Positions 1 through 11,164 of a DNA stretch of 64,000 bases are shown in pieces. The notes under the pieces were generated by a model. The model was not told the origin of the DNA. It saw nothing but the letters and a program-made list of their open reading frames with translations, and did not search any database. Each line of letters starts with the position of its first letter. Position 1 is the stretch's first letter. Source of the DNA: Monilinia fructicola. Taxonomy: Eukaryota; Ascomycota; Leotiomycetes; Helotiales; Sclerotiniaceae. The stretch lies in contig VICG01000003.1 of the NCBI GenBank assembly GCA_008692225.1, forward strand, positions 3,301,001 to 3,365,000. The letters are read 5' to 3'. A program made the translations under genes and the position numbers.

Positions 1-1457
1 TGAAATAAACATCTCACAGGCACCCTTTGGCATGACGTACGTGTATAAGGTCGTAGAGACCAACATATACGTACGGATATGCCCACCTGGGGACCCGTCG
101 CCGGCGACATTGATCGCATCTGCACGTAACCGAATCACGCGCTCGAGATGGATATTCGACAAGTTTGATTCTATCCATCCCATCCCATCCCATTCAGGTC
201 CATTCAAGTCAAGTCAATTCACATTCATATACACACACATACATACGCATATATACATATATACATATATACATATATACATACACACACACACAAATTC
301 CCATACACAGAGGCGACGGCACCTGCAGCGCCAGAATGAAACACACGCGGGGAATCCACTACATCGCATTACATCGCATTGGCTTTTCTGTTCGAGCGCG
401 TATGGTGGGCGGTCGATTAACGGAAACTGGCGTCCCGCTTCCCGCATCCCGCATCATATCTCCCAGTCCTGTACATTATCCATCTATCTATCGATCTATC
501 TGTCGATCTATCTATCGATCGGTCGTATTTGTGTGATTTCAGGATGAAAGCAAGCAGGCAAGCAGGCAAGTAAATGACTACCGAGCTATGAAAAGCAAGG
601 CCCAGTTCACTCCCTTTCTTTCTTTCTTTCTTTCTTTCTGTCTTTCTTCCTTTCTTCCTTCGAACTGGGGCAGCGTCCCGGCACCCACCCAGCCTGGAAG
701 TTGGCTGGATGGGATTGACGTCTAGCGGGAGTTTGGGGGAGTGGAGAAATTGAACGTGAGGTGTGGGATTTGGAAGGGGGAGGGAAGGTGGAAGGTGGGA
801 GGTGGAAGGGGAAGGAGATTGAGGGTGGTATCTTCTATCTTCTATCTTCAATCTTTGATCTTTGATCTTCAATCTTCAATCTTCAATCTTCAATCTTCAA
901 TCTTCAATCTTCAATCTTCAATCTTCAATCTTCAATCTTCAATCTTCAATCTTCAATCTTAGATCTTTGATCTTTGATCTTTCCTTGAGACGAGGTGTAC
1001 AGTGCAGAGGAGAGCAGAGGAGAGCAGAGGAGAGAAGGAAGATGGGGGGCTGGGTGCGTAGGTGGGATGTATATTTTGGAATTTAATTTGCCCAAACTAA
1101 TTATTCAATTTTGATCTCTTTCAATTCATTTCAAGTCAAGTCAATTCGGTTCGATTCGATTCGATTCATTCCATTCCGTGCCATTCCATTCCATTCAATG
1201 CTTTTAGCTATCCATCACCATCCATCCATTCATCCATCCCCTGATGCAGATCAAAGATCCAATGAAAATACATGCCGGCGAGAAATGAACAGAGGTATCC
1301 ATACGAAGAGAGCTGGTAAGAAAGTAAGAGAGAGAGAGAGAGAGGGGGGGAGGGAGGGAGAGAGAGAGAACGAATATACCCAAGTCGCGTGATAAAAAAG
1401 TGCAAAAAATAATAACAAACAACAAACAACAACAACGACAACGACAACAACAGAAAC
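1..1457. repeat. Intergenic stretch rich in simple repeats
   Basis: No gene is supported here. The stretch contains TATC/ATCT repeats around 476-520, a CTTT run at about 611-660, about 13 copies of the 7-mer CAATCTT at 868-960, GATTC/CATTC-type repeats at 1140-1200 and a GA-rich tract at 1325-1370. The open frames crossing it are translations of these repeats (for example SIYLSIYLS and IFNLQSS) and have no family character. It lies downstream of the peroxiredoxin gene that ends at 1458. Confidence 0.8.
868..960. repeat. 7-bp tandem repeat (CAATCTT)n
   Basis: About 13 near-perfect tandem copies of CAATCTT, flanked by degenerate ATCTTTG copies on both sides up to about 985. It is intergenic. 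Confidence 0.92.
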
Positions 1458-2615
1458 TCAGGTTGAATCCTCGGCAGCTTTGGCCTCGGAATCCTTGCTG
1501 TCGAGCTTCTCGGCCGTGTCGGCCACGTCGGCGGCCACGTCGGCTTTGGCGATGTCGTCCTTGGAGGCCGAGGTGCCGTTGGTGCCGTTGGTGCCGCCGT
1601 TTGTTTCGGGGGCGGCGTGGTCGGAGGAGCTGGGGTCTTGGGTGGGGTTTTCATCGCTGGGTTGGGGGGCCTCGGGTTGGGGTTCCTGGGTTGGGATTTC
1701 GGCTTCTGGCGCGGCGGGGGAGGGCGTCGCTTCCACCTTCGCTTCTTCTTCCGCGTCTTGGTCGGCGGGCGCGCCGATCAGCTTTTCCACGACTTCGAGA
1801 GTGCCTTTTGGTGAACCGGCTTGCGCGGCGAGCACTTTTGCCGGCCTTGTCGATGATGAATACGCCTCTGTTGGTGCTGGTACCCTTCTTGAGACCAATG
1901 GCTCCAATGAGGGAGAGGCTGGGGTCGCAAAGAAGTGTGTATTGAAGCTTTTGTTTGGTCTTGAAAGTAGTGTTTGCCTTGGGGGAATCCTTGGAGAGTC
2001 CATAGATATCGTAACCCGTGGCCGAGAGGGAAGTGTGAGAGTCTCGGAAAGCACAGACTTGGGTGGTACCTAGGATTGGAGATTAGTCTGGATCCGATGA
2101 GTCGGTGGGGATTGGGGCCAGGGAATGAGGTGGTGGGGATACGTACAGCCGGGGGTAGAAGCTTTTGGGTAGGTGAAGAGAACCACACCGTTCTTGCTGT
2201 CGTCAACGAGTTTCTTGAGTGTGGTCTTTTCACCTTCGTTTGTCTCGATCTCGCCACCAAATCCTTCAAGATCGATGGTTTCACCAACAACTACTTCGGT
2301 AGCCACCTTTGAAGGGGCGGGAGCTGGAGCGGAAGCTGGTGCTGGTGCGGGAGCTGGTGCGGGAGCTTCAGATTTGGCTTCGGCTTTAGCTTTAGATCCA
2401 TTGGTTTTTGGAGCAATTGGTTCAGTGGGTTTGACGGGTTCTGCTTTTGCTGCTTTAGTTCCTTTGGTTGGCTTTGTAGGTTTGGGCTCTGCGGGTTTCT
2501 TAACCGTCTCCTTGACTTTTGCGACGGTCTTTGCGACAGCCGACTTCTTCTTTGCAGGAGGAGCGGGAGCTGGTGGCTCAGCTGGTGCTGGACGTTTTCT
2601 TAATGTGACGGGCAT
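1458..2615 (-). CDS. DOT5: Nuclear BCP/PrxQ-type peroxiredoxin (Dot5-like thiol peroxidase), broken by one frameshift
   Basis: Thiol peroxidase that reduces hydroperoxides through a peroxidatic cysteine. The start at 2613-2615 opens a Lys/Ala/Pro-rich N-terminus (runs of KKK, KPTKPTK and APAPAP) that looks like a nuclear-localisation and linker region, as in yeast Dot5. The catalytic motif is YPKASTPGCTTQVCAFRDS, split by an intron at 2070-2146 (GTACGT...CCTAG) inside the catalytic Cys codon; the second Cys of the CxxxxC pair follows. Further core segments read GYDIYGLSKDSP, LLCDPSLSLIGAIG and RGVFIIDKAGK. At the T4 run on the plus strand (1836-1839) the frame then jumps by one base and continues as VLAAQAGSPKGTLEVVEKLIGAP plus a long acidic/Ser/Thr tail to the stop at 1458. 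Removing one base gives 1080 coding bases, 359 aa, much longer than the roughly 215 aa of yeast Dot5 because of both extensions. The family call is secure from the motif; the frameshift is probably a sequence error. Confidence 0.88.
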
Positions 2616-3540
2616 GATTATGTATGATGAGGGAGAAGCTTGACGAGATGAACAGTAGAGCAAATGAAAGTTTTCCTTATGGCTGTGGTTGTTGTGGAAG
2701 AAACAAACTTGGTTGTCGCAATTGGGATGATTTTCGACGTGTTTGCGATAACGGGGGATGGAGTGTGAGTTGCTCTTATCGAACGAAATCTCGATGTGCA
2801 CAAATTAATGGAGGGGGGTTCCGATGAGACACCAGATTCACTTGGAGATGATGATGGAAGGTTGGAGGGAGTTTGGATGGTGAGAAAGGAATGAGATGGA
2901 TGGGATGGGATGGGATTTGAAGGGGGATGGTTGTTGGATTATAAGCTGAGCAATTATGGAATCATCTCCTCACTGACTTCCAGCCACAGGCCACAGAAAC
3001 ATTGGTGGACTCCTTGTACCATTACCGTACAGTACCTAACCTAAGCTACCAATAGCAAAACGAACCAGGTCAGGGGAATAAAGCACTAGGTATGGGGTAT
3101 CTTGGTGCACAGCAGTTGATTTGTATATGATCCGCCCTTGGTCTTCTTAATAAATATGGGAATGGTTTTTTTCTTCTCTCCTGTACTGTAGGAAGTATAA
3201 AGTTATCCAGCAAATAGGATTTTGATCAAGGGCCACAAATTGGTCGATTAGTTGATTGCGAGTAGTTGATTAGCTGATTAGATGATTAGTCGATTAGTTG
3301 ATTGGTTGATTGGTTGCTTCGTTGATTCGTTGATTAGCTGTGCATGCGAAACATGAAGCGAGAGCATTAAAAGAATCACCAAGCCGGGGAAAGCTTTTGG
3401 GGAATACAAACATGAGAATTGTGGAGTTTAACTTGATTGATTGGTTGTGAGGATGATGGTTTTCCTTTTTTTAGGAGAATACAAAGAGCTTTGGAGAAGT
3501 AAGAAAGCAAAAGATGATTCATTAGAATCATTACTTATTA
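2616..3540. other. Upstream region of the peroxiredoxin gene
   Basis: No gene seen. This should hold the promoter of the minus-strand peroxiredoxin gene. Between 3240 and 3340 there is a degenerate series of GATTAGTTGATT-type units (about 8-10 bp) running into TGATTGGTTGATTGGTTG. A GGGATGGGATGGG run lies at 2895-2915. Confidence 0.6.
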
Positions 3541-4350
3541 TTATATATATTAAGATCTAGAAGCTAGCTTTTGCTACTTGCTACTTGCTACTTATACTTG
3601 CTACTTGTACTTGCTAATATATTTTATTTAAGTAATATTTATATAAATGAAATAGAAACTCACTTTAAGAAAATACCTTAATTAATTAAGATATTTTTTA
3701 ATATTTTTTTATAATAAATAGGTTTATTAAGACGTATAAATAGCTTTTAAAGGCTAATAAGCTTTATATATTTATATTTTAAAATAATAAAACTATTTAT
3801 AATCATTTATAACTATTTTTAATTGTTTTTAATTATCTTTATTTATATAGAAATACAAAAGTATAAAATATAAAAATATAAAAATATAAAAATATAAAAA
3901 TATAAAAATATAAAAATATAAAAATATAAAAATATAAAAATATAAAAATATAAAAATATAAAAATACAAAAATATAAAAATATATAAAAATATAAAAATA
4001 TAAAAATATAAAAATATAAAAATATAAAAATATAAAAATAAAATACAAAAATATAAAAATACAAAAATATAAAAATATAAAAATATAAAAATATAAAAAT
4101 ACAAAAATATAAAAATATATAAAAATATATAAAAATATAAAAATATAAAAATATAAAAATATAAAAATATAAAAATATAAAAATATTTATTTATTATAAA
4201 TTACTTTAATATAGAGTAGCTTAATTAAAGGTGCTTACTTATTCATATTATATAAAGGATGTAACCTTAATGCTTTTAGCTACTTGTAATACTTATTAGA
4301 TCTCAAAACCTTCAACTCAATTAATTACAAAGCTTTAAAGGAATTCCAAC
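3541..4350. repeat. AT-rich block with 8-bp satellite
   Basis: A sharp change to very AT-rich sequence without coding signal. Its core is the tandem repeat annotated separately at 3853-4185. The flanks hold TTTAATTA-type runs and TACTTGCTACTTGCTACTT units at 3575-3615. The composition matches the RIP-like blocks near the right end of the window. Confidence 0.8.
3853..4185. repeat. 8-bp tandem repeat (ATAAAAAT)n
   Basis: About 40 copies of an 8-bp unit, A5-T-A-T in rotation, with occasional variants (ACAAAAAT, ATATAAAAAT and an AATAAAAT at about 4036). All three minus-strand frames stay open through it and read as Y-I-F-L periodic peptides, which are artefacts of the repeat. Confidence 0.95.
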
Positions 4351-6682
4351 CTGTGTATCGTAAAGGCGATAATCTCGGTACTCTTTCCCTCTCTCATCTA
4401 TCAATTGACTTTCTTACTCTTTTCTTTTCTTCTGTATCACAATGCATAAGATTACTATCAACTTTACCTCCATAGGATCAAGAACTTCCTAGCAAGCATA
4501 ACGGGACCCCCACAAGTTACTACCTACTACTGTACAGTCCGGTCAGTACAGTATAGAGCCTGCTGCTTGAATATCTACAGTAGGAAGTAGGACGTTGGAT
4601 ACGACAGGCATCAGGGAAGAGGGGCTGGCTAATTCTTGCCATAGCGCGTTACATTCCCTCTGCCTTTGGGAAAGGCTTTAGGTGTCAGTTAAGCAGCGAC
4701 TAGAACCAAAACTAGAACTCGAGCCAGAACGAGAACCATCATGATTCTTGATTCGATTCCTCTCCAGCATCGACTGCTTAGCTCAGCGACCAGGCTCAGG
4801 TACTGTATCTAGATTCTAGCACATCCATACCGGTTATTCGGATGCTATGCCGAGTTGGTTCTCTTGGGCTTTGCCTAGATCAGAAGACGGTACAGCAGCT
4901 ATGGATATAAATGTTCCAGGAAGGATAAGCTGGCCAAGGAAGAGAACGACAGAGTATCTACATAGGTAACCTTAGATTACTTGCTTGTTTATATAGGAAC
5001 TTGGTTTCTTGCCATTCGAACTATACGGAGTGACCTTTCGTGATAGAAGAGTGAACTCGGATCCTCTTTGAAAGATTTCCATACTCGAGTGTGATTCCAA
5101 GGTTTGTTGTTTACACCTGGGCATACTACAGTAGGTAGTTATTCGACGATGTTAATGTGATGTAAGTTGATTCATTAATTCGCCAATATGAATGAATTCG
5201 ATGATAGACAACTAATTGACTGAATATACCTACGTAGTAGGTATAATTAAGTTATTTTAATTAATTATATAATAATTGTTATATGAATATAATGATTGTT
5301 ATATGAATATAATAATTGTCGTATATCATTATATATATTATAGTAACTTTTATATATAGTAATTATTATATATAATAAGTATTATATAATTCTATCGTTT
5401 CTATAATTTCTACAACTTTCTATAAATCTTTTTGTATGACCATTAGGAATTCGTAAATACTATTCGTCCGGGGAAAAGAAGGGGAAAAAGGATGATAATC
5501 AAGTTATTACCTGATTCGTTCAATTCTCTCAATCCGATCGATCCTCACTCTCTTCAACTCCTCCAGACTCCTCCTCCTCCAGACTCCTCCTCCTCCCCTC
5601 TCCTCTCCTCTCCTCCTCCTCTCCTCTCCCTCCTCTCCCTCCTCCTCTCTCCTCCCTCGTCCTCTTTCCCTCCTCCTGCTCCTGCTCCTGCTCCTGCTCC
5701 TCCTGCTCCTCCTGCTCCTCCTACCCCAAATGGAAATACAGTTTGTACTGTACCATCCATGTAAAAGATGTTTAAGGATGTCGGGCATAGATTAAGCGAA
5801 ACACCGATGGCGAAAAATTTGATTTTCACAAGCAAAAAAGAAATCCAATCGAACCGAATCCCCGTTTTAATCCGATTGATCCTCTTTATCTTTTGATCCT
5901 CATCGACGAATGGAAAGGGAAAGGGAAAGGGAAAGGGAAAGGGAAAGGGAAAGGGAAAGAGAAAAGGAAAAAGAAAGGGCAAAGAAAAAAAAAGATTCTC
6001 TAAGAAGAATTCCCCAATTCATTCCTATTGATAGAACTACTCATCATTATCTATTTTACCTACTTGTCTACTTACCTACTTATCTACTTGCCCAACTAAC
6101 GAGTTATCAAGTAAAGAAAAGATAAAGATAGAAATACTCGTATATTTATTTATTCTTCCTTACTAATCCTCAACTTCGATTTTCCCTATAACAATTATCA
6201 TTCCAAGCATCTCCAGCTGCATCTTCTTCTTCCCGGCCTCCTCCTTTGATCATCTATTTGGTCGTATTCATACGATATATATAGATTGATTGACTGACTG
6301 ACTGACTGATTCATTGCATTGATTCACTCCAGCTGATTCATTGATTGACTGATTTGCATTTAACCATCCATATAAAATCAAAGTCTCTGCCTCTTCTCCC
6401 TCTTCTTCCTCTCTCTCTCTCTCCTCTCTCCTCCATTCATAGACTGTTACTCAACTTTCTTATTCATCATTCAATCATTCAAGATCAAAGCATTACTCAT
6501 CATCCATCATTATTCATCTCTTCCATACTGCATACCAGTCCAGAGTACGCAACTATATCCATCCATCCCCACGATAATCCCTTAGTGGTTATAAAAGAAA
6601 GGGTCCAGATACTAGTTCTTCTGCAAGCAAGGAATCAATCAATCAATCAATCAATCCACAAGCACACGACCACACGATCAAG
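4351..6682. other. Intergenic region with pyrimidine-rich and GGGAAA repeats
   Basis: No gene is supported. The region contains an AT-rich patch with ATATGAATATAATAATTG-like repeats (5250-5400), a strongly pyrimidine-rich CTCCT/CTCCTG tract (5555-5725) and a (GGGAAA)n hexamer tract (about 5908-5960). TGAC/TGATT and AATC short repeats occur at 6285-6345 and 6632-6656. The last few hundred bases before 6683 should be the promoter and 5' leader of the Ups2-like gene. Confidence 0.65.
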
Positions 6683-7307
6683 ATGAAGGTCTTTTCTAGC
6701 GAGTGTAAATTTGATTATTCATGGAAAAGAAGTTTCAACTGCAAATTGGAGAAAATATTGTCCATGGAATGATAAATCCACTCATGTTATTGCCGTCGAT
6801 ACATTATCGCGACATGTCGATGCTGAAACTGGAATTGTACGTCTCCCCTGCATCCCACTGATCGGCGATTGAAATGCTAATATAAAAGTATAGCTCCGAA
6901 CAGAACGTTTGATAACTTGCAAACAAACGGCTCCGAAATGGCTACAATCTCTCATGGGAGGCAAAGATACATCCCACGTCTTTGAAACCTCTTACGTTGA
7001 CCCTGTCACGAAGAAAGTAACAATGACATCCACGAACCTTACTTTTTCCAATATAATCAATGTGCAAGAAACCGTTGTGTATCGACCTCTCTCTGCAAAT
7101 ACAACTCAATTTGTACAAACGGCACAGATTACCGCTTTGTGTGGAGGTTGGCAAAAAGTCAAGAATGCGGTTGAGGATGCGACAGTGACGGCATTTTCCG
7201 AGAATGCGAGAAAGGGAAAGGAGGGATTTGAGGCAGTATTGGCCATGAGTAGGAGGGTGTTTAGTGAAGAGAAATTGAGACAGCAACAAGCTGCTGCTAT
7301 GGCATAG
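6683..7307 (+). CDS. UPS2: PRELI/MSF1 family protein, Ups2-like mitochondrial phospholipid-transfer protein, with one frameshift
   Basis: PRELI-domain protein of the mitochondrial intermembrane space. With the Mdm35 partner, Ups2-type members move phosphatidylserine and Ups1-type members move phosphatidic acid. Exon 1 starts MKVFSSECKFDYSW, close to the yeast Ups2 start, and should continue KEVSTANWRKYCPWNDKSTH. An extra A in the A4 run at 6725-6728 throws the frame off and leads to an early stop. The intron is 6837-6893 (GTACGT...TATAG, branch-like CTAAT). Exon 2 runs from LRTERLITCKQTAPKW through MGGKDTSHVFETSYVDP to VYRP, ENARKGKEGFEAVL and a Gln/Ala tail. The corrected length is 188 aa, normal for the family. 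The ERLI, PKW and conserved GG/SHV positions favour Ups2/Ups3 over Ups1. The family is certain; the exact paralogue is less so. Confidence 0.87.
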
Positions 7308-10017
7308 AAGGACGTTGACTTGAATGAGAGTATATACTTCGATGTACTCCGATGCGGCCCGAGATTTACTCGATAGGTTTCTCGATAGGTTCTCGATACG
7401 TTCCTTCAAAAAAGCAACATCACGACTCAAACGATTCTCCTCTCGTCTTCACCCTCGTTCATTCTGCATTCTGCGATAGCAGTCTCACATCACATTACAT
7501 CGTAAATCACATGGAGGGAGGGTTTGATTCAATCAGGGGTGTACGGTATACAAAAAAGTCCTCTTCACTGGAGTTACTGGTTCTGTTTCTTTTTTAGAGT
7601 TCTATATTAAGCGCGGAGTTGAAAAGGGTTTAGACAAATGGGCCTCATACAAAGACTTGGTCTATAGACGACTTTTCTTTCTCAACGCTTCTTGGGTTAT
7701 TGTTACGATACAGATACCCTTTCTTTCTTTTCTAAAAATAGATGGTGGGTGTTTACCTAGGCAGATGGAGATGGTTCGAATATTTGAATCTATTAGGTAG
7801 AGATGAGATGAGTTGAGATGAGATAGGATGCGGATGTTAGATGGATAGATAGTAGATGAAAGAAGATAGAAAATAAGAAGGCCGAAGCGGAGAAAGAGGA
7901 AGTGACAATCCTCAATCTTTATGCTAGATCAAAAACATATCAAAAACGTATCAATATTTATTATTCCCGTGGTGATGTATATATTTTCATTCATTCATTG
8001 ATTCATTGATTCATTTATTTATTCACCTCCATCCTCGTCTCATCCCATCATCATCATCATCATCACCATCCCCATCACCATCACCACCATCCACATGAAT
8101 AAATACTAATTAGGTAAATAAATATAAACATTCAATCTTCAACACCCATTAATCAAAGCTACATCACCCATCTATCTACCTTTGTTACGAACGCCCCCCC
8201 CCTTTTTTGATGTTCTATCCTTCCAAGGTTATCGATTTATGGGTGATTATATTTATGATTGCCCGAGTGTATCAATATCGCTAGATCTTTATTTGAATTG
8301 AGGAGCGCGATGGATGGATGGATGGATGGATGGATGGATGATCTAGATTTGATTATATTGCGTAGGTAGATTTGATGGTTTGAAGATTTGAATGTTTGAA
8401 GGTTCGAAGATTTGAAGGTTTGAAGGTTTGAAGGTTGGTATATATATATGGAGATGTGGATGTGTGGATGTGGTGTGTAGGATGGAAATGGGATTTGGAT
8501 TTGGATTTGGATTGGCTTGTATTGGTATATAACACGTATGACTTATAGATAGTTGGAGGGGTATTGAGATAGATAGATAGAGAGAGGGGGGGAGGAAGAA
8601 ATATCAGGTATCTCCTTCTCCTCCTCCCTCCTCCTCCTCCTTCTTCTTCATTCCCTCACCCCAGCTAGTATCTCGCAATCCCTTCTCGTGCAATTCAAAG
8701 CAATACAATACAATATCCTCAGACCCCCATAGTCTGCAGAGTGAGGGTTTCTTTATTTATGATTCATTCATATCCACCTATCTATTGCATGGATGTATCG
8801 CTGTGGTTGTGTGGTTTGAAAGTGATTTTTGGAGGGGGTGGAGGTGGAGGTGGAGAAGGGAAAGGGGAAGGAAGGGGAAGAGGGAGACGTAGGAGAAGAA
8901 GAAGGAGAAGAAGGAGGTTAGATTCGGGATGGCTATATAGGTAATAAGTATCGAGACAAGTAATGAGACAAGAGATGAGATGGGATGAGATGAAAGAGAT
9001 GATATGGTATACTACCAAAAGCAAAAGCAAAGATCTAACACGATCAACACGATCAACACAATCAACACAATCTAGTATTGACTAAAAGTAGAAATTGGAA
9101 ATGGAATTGATGTAATCCATGAAAGGTTCGAGCATGAGTATGCTCAATATATATGTCTTGTTGTCGAACCTCAGGGGTGTATCTAAAGTATGTCGATGAA
9201 AAGGAATCATCTTTCTTGAGGCTGGATCGTTGGATGTGTTAAGGTTTGAGGTTTGAGATTTGAGGGGAGAAGGAGTTGTTGGGTGCCTTGATGGTGGTTG
9301 ATGGTGGAGTGTTATGTAGTATCAACTTTTGATGAGCCTGATTAGAGGGGTTTCTGTTTTTTGGAGAGCAGTTTGCGTGCGTTATTTCTTGTGCGTCTCA
9401 TTCTGATAATTGGGTTGAGGTGTGAAGATAGGTGATGCGCCATGCATGATGCGTGGATGGAGAGCTTGAGACGAGGTAGAATGTACTCTCGATGTCTGTT
9501 TTCGATTAGGAGATTTCGAGGTTCGAAAAGGTCCTTCGTGAAATTATGTTGATTTCTTGCCTGGTAGTCGATATCCCCGAACTGAGAAAGGAGTACTACT
9601 CAAGAAAAAGTATTGAAATATCTAATCCTCTTCTCTTTCATAGCTTCTCCTTTTCCTTTCTATCCTATCCTATCCTATCCCATCATTCGATATCGGGATA
9701 AATTGTCCCGCTGTACGATGGAATAAGATTGCCACTCCGTATTTCTCTTTCTCGATATCTTCCCCTGTCCTCTCCATCTACAATCCCTTCAACATCTCAT
9801 CCCATCCTGAGCTGAGCCCCCTGACTCCATCATCGAAACTCAAAAAGCTCCATGTAACCGTAGACATCCGATCGCAACAGTTCCACCCATTGCAATACCT
9901 CGTGCCCATAAACCAGAACCAGTATCTCACTGAAGACATGTTTCTAAAAGCCACAAGCCACAAGCCACAATTCACTGCTCTAACCAAGCGAGTCGAACTT
10001 CGCATTCAAGTCCTCCC
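7308..10017. other. Intergenic region, no supported gene
   Basis: No convincing gene. The region contains GAGAT-type repeats (7800-7830), ATC repeats (8047-8070), (GGAT)n at 8310-8342, TTTGAAGGT-like repeats at 8375-8440 and a long purine-rich stretch at 8825-8925 whose frames read as Gly/Arg or Leu/Pro runs. A plus-strand frame is open from about 9645 to 10105 without an early Met and runs opposite the end of the next minus-strand gene. It reads partly protein-like (for example KKLHVTVDIRSQQF) but I recognise no family and do not call it. Confidence 0.55.
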
Positions 10018-10301
10018 TCAATCTGATTCCTTCCTCTCCTTGACCCTTTCACCAACCCTCAACCTCTCCCCACACCTCCTCCTATACCTCTCTACCACCC
10101 CCTAAAATCCTCCATCAAATCCTCCTGTTCCAATACCCTTCCCGTAAGCTCCACTGCCTCTTGAAACCGTCGATAGAAATACAATTCCTCGATCGCGTAG
10201 AGGACCTGTTGCGTTTCTGGTTTGCTGCGTGGGTTTAGGGGGAGAGGGGGAAGGGTTTTGTGGATCTGGTTGGGAGACTTGTTAGTCTTGGGTAGGAGAT
10301 G

Positions 10302-10353
<52 letters not shown>

Positions 10354-10534
10354 ATAGAGGGACGAGAGAAGAGATAAAGATACACACCTCGCCACACTCT
10401 ATCCTGGCCCTCCACTCACGTTTTACCGTCTGAAAACTCTCTTCGGATTGAAAGTCTCGGGGGATTTTTTCCGTGGTGTCGGGGGTGGATTCGTCGGAGG
10501 AGTCTACCTCGATTGCGAAAGAGGGGGTTTTCAT
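10018..10534 (-). CDS. Small uncharacterised protein with a TPR-like helical C-terminus, one intron, one frameshift
   Basis: The start at 10532-10534 gives MKTPSFAIEVDSSDEST, followed by an acidic N-terminus and VKREWRARIECGE. The intron is 10266-10387 (GTGTGT...ACCAG); most of it is a (GTATAT)n hexamer repeat. Exon 2 contains PETQQVLYAIEELYFYRRFQEAVELTGRVL, an amphipathic helix pair like one tetratricopeptide repeat. Reading straight through, the frame ends at EDFRGW with a stop at 10092. Allowing one missing base in the C5 run on the plus strand (10098-10102), it continues as VVERYRRRCGERLRV to a stop at 10018, giving 131 aa and a length divisible by three. I cannot name a function. The alternative is a shorter protein ending at 10092. 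Confidence 0.6.
10304..10356. repeat. (TATATG)n microsatellite inside an intron
   Basis: About nine copies of TATATG within the only intron of the small minus-strand gene (10018-10534). The splice sites lie outside the repeat. Confidence 0.9.
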
Positions 10535-11164
10535 TGTCGTTTTTCCATGTCTGGGAGGGGGAAGGATTTGGGTTGTGGTTTGGGGATTGAGAGGGAACGG
10601 GAATGGGATGGGATGGGATGGGATGGGATTCAATTGGTGGTTTTACTCGAGTAGTTTATGCGTAAGTGATATGTGAGATGGAATGATTATATGTTTTGTA
10701 ACTTGGTAGGTAGTAACAAGTGCCCAGGTGAGTGATGATCTCCAACAAAGGCGAGTGAAGGAGAAAAGTTGACCACAACCTCATAATAATTATATTTGCT
10801 TATCGATAAGAAATTTGGCATCACGTGCAATACGATGCGGAGCGGGGCATGAGGGGTAGCAGAAGCAAGGAGCAGCATCATATCATATCACACACATCAC
10901 ATTGGATGAGAATTGGATGAGAATTGGGGTTGTTTTTGTTTGACTGCATGATCAATCCAATCTCCATAGCAACTTTAGTGCCTATTACTCATACCCGTGG
11001 ACATTTGCATGTCTTGAATTTCTTACATACTCACTCCCACTTTCCTGCGGCATCTCTACTTTCTCTCTTACCTGCCTACTTAGCAGCTTCCTTTCCTGTA
11101 CACATTGTTTGTCCCAGGTTTGTATATACACATTTCAGTACGCCTTTGAAGAATATTCCTTGAA
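10535..11164. promoter_or_regulatory. Shared upstream region of two divergent genes
   Basis: About 630 bp between the start of the minus-strand small gene and the start of the plus-strand P-loop kinase gene. It contains a GGGATGGGATGGG run at 10600-10630. I see no clear TATA box or binding-site pair, so the promoter role rests on position only. Confidence 0.5.

Noticed and set aside
868..960. CRISPR-like regular repeats
   Set aside because: The unit is 7 bp, contiguous and without spacers; it is a eukaryotic microsatellite.
3829..4104. Three overlapping minus-strand frames of 69-91 codons rich in Tyr, Ile, Phe and Leu
   Set aside because: They are translations of the 8-bp AT satellite, with all frames giving the same periodic peptide.
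9645..10105. Plus-strand frame of about 150 codons antisense to the small helical gene
   Set aside because: No early Met and no recognised family; it overlaps the minus-strand gene whose corrected C-terminus reads more convincingly.
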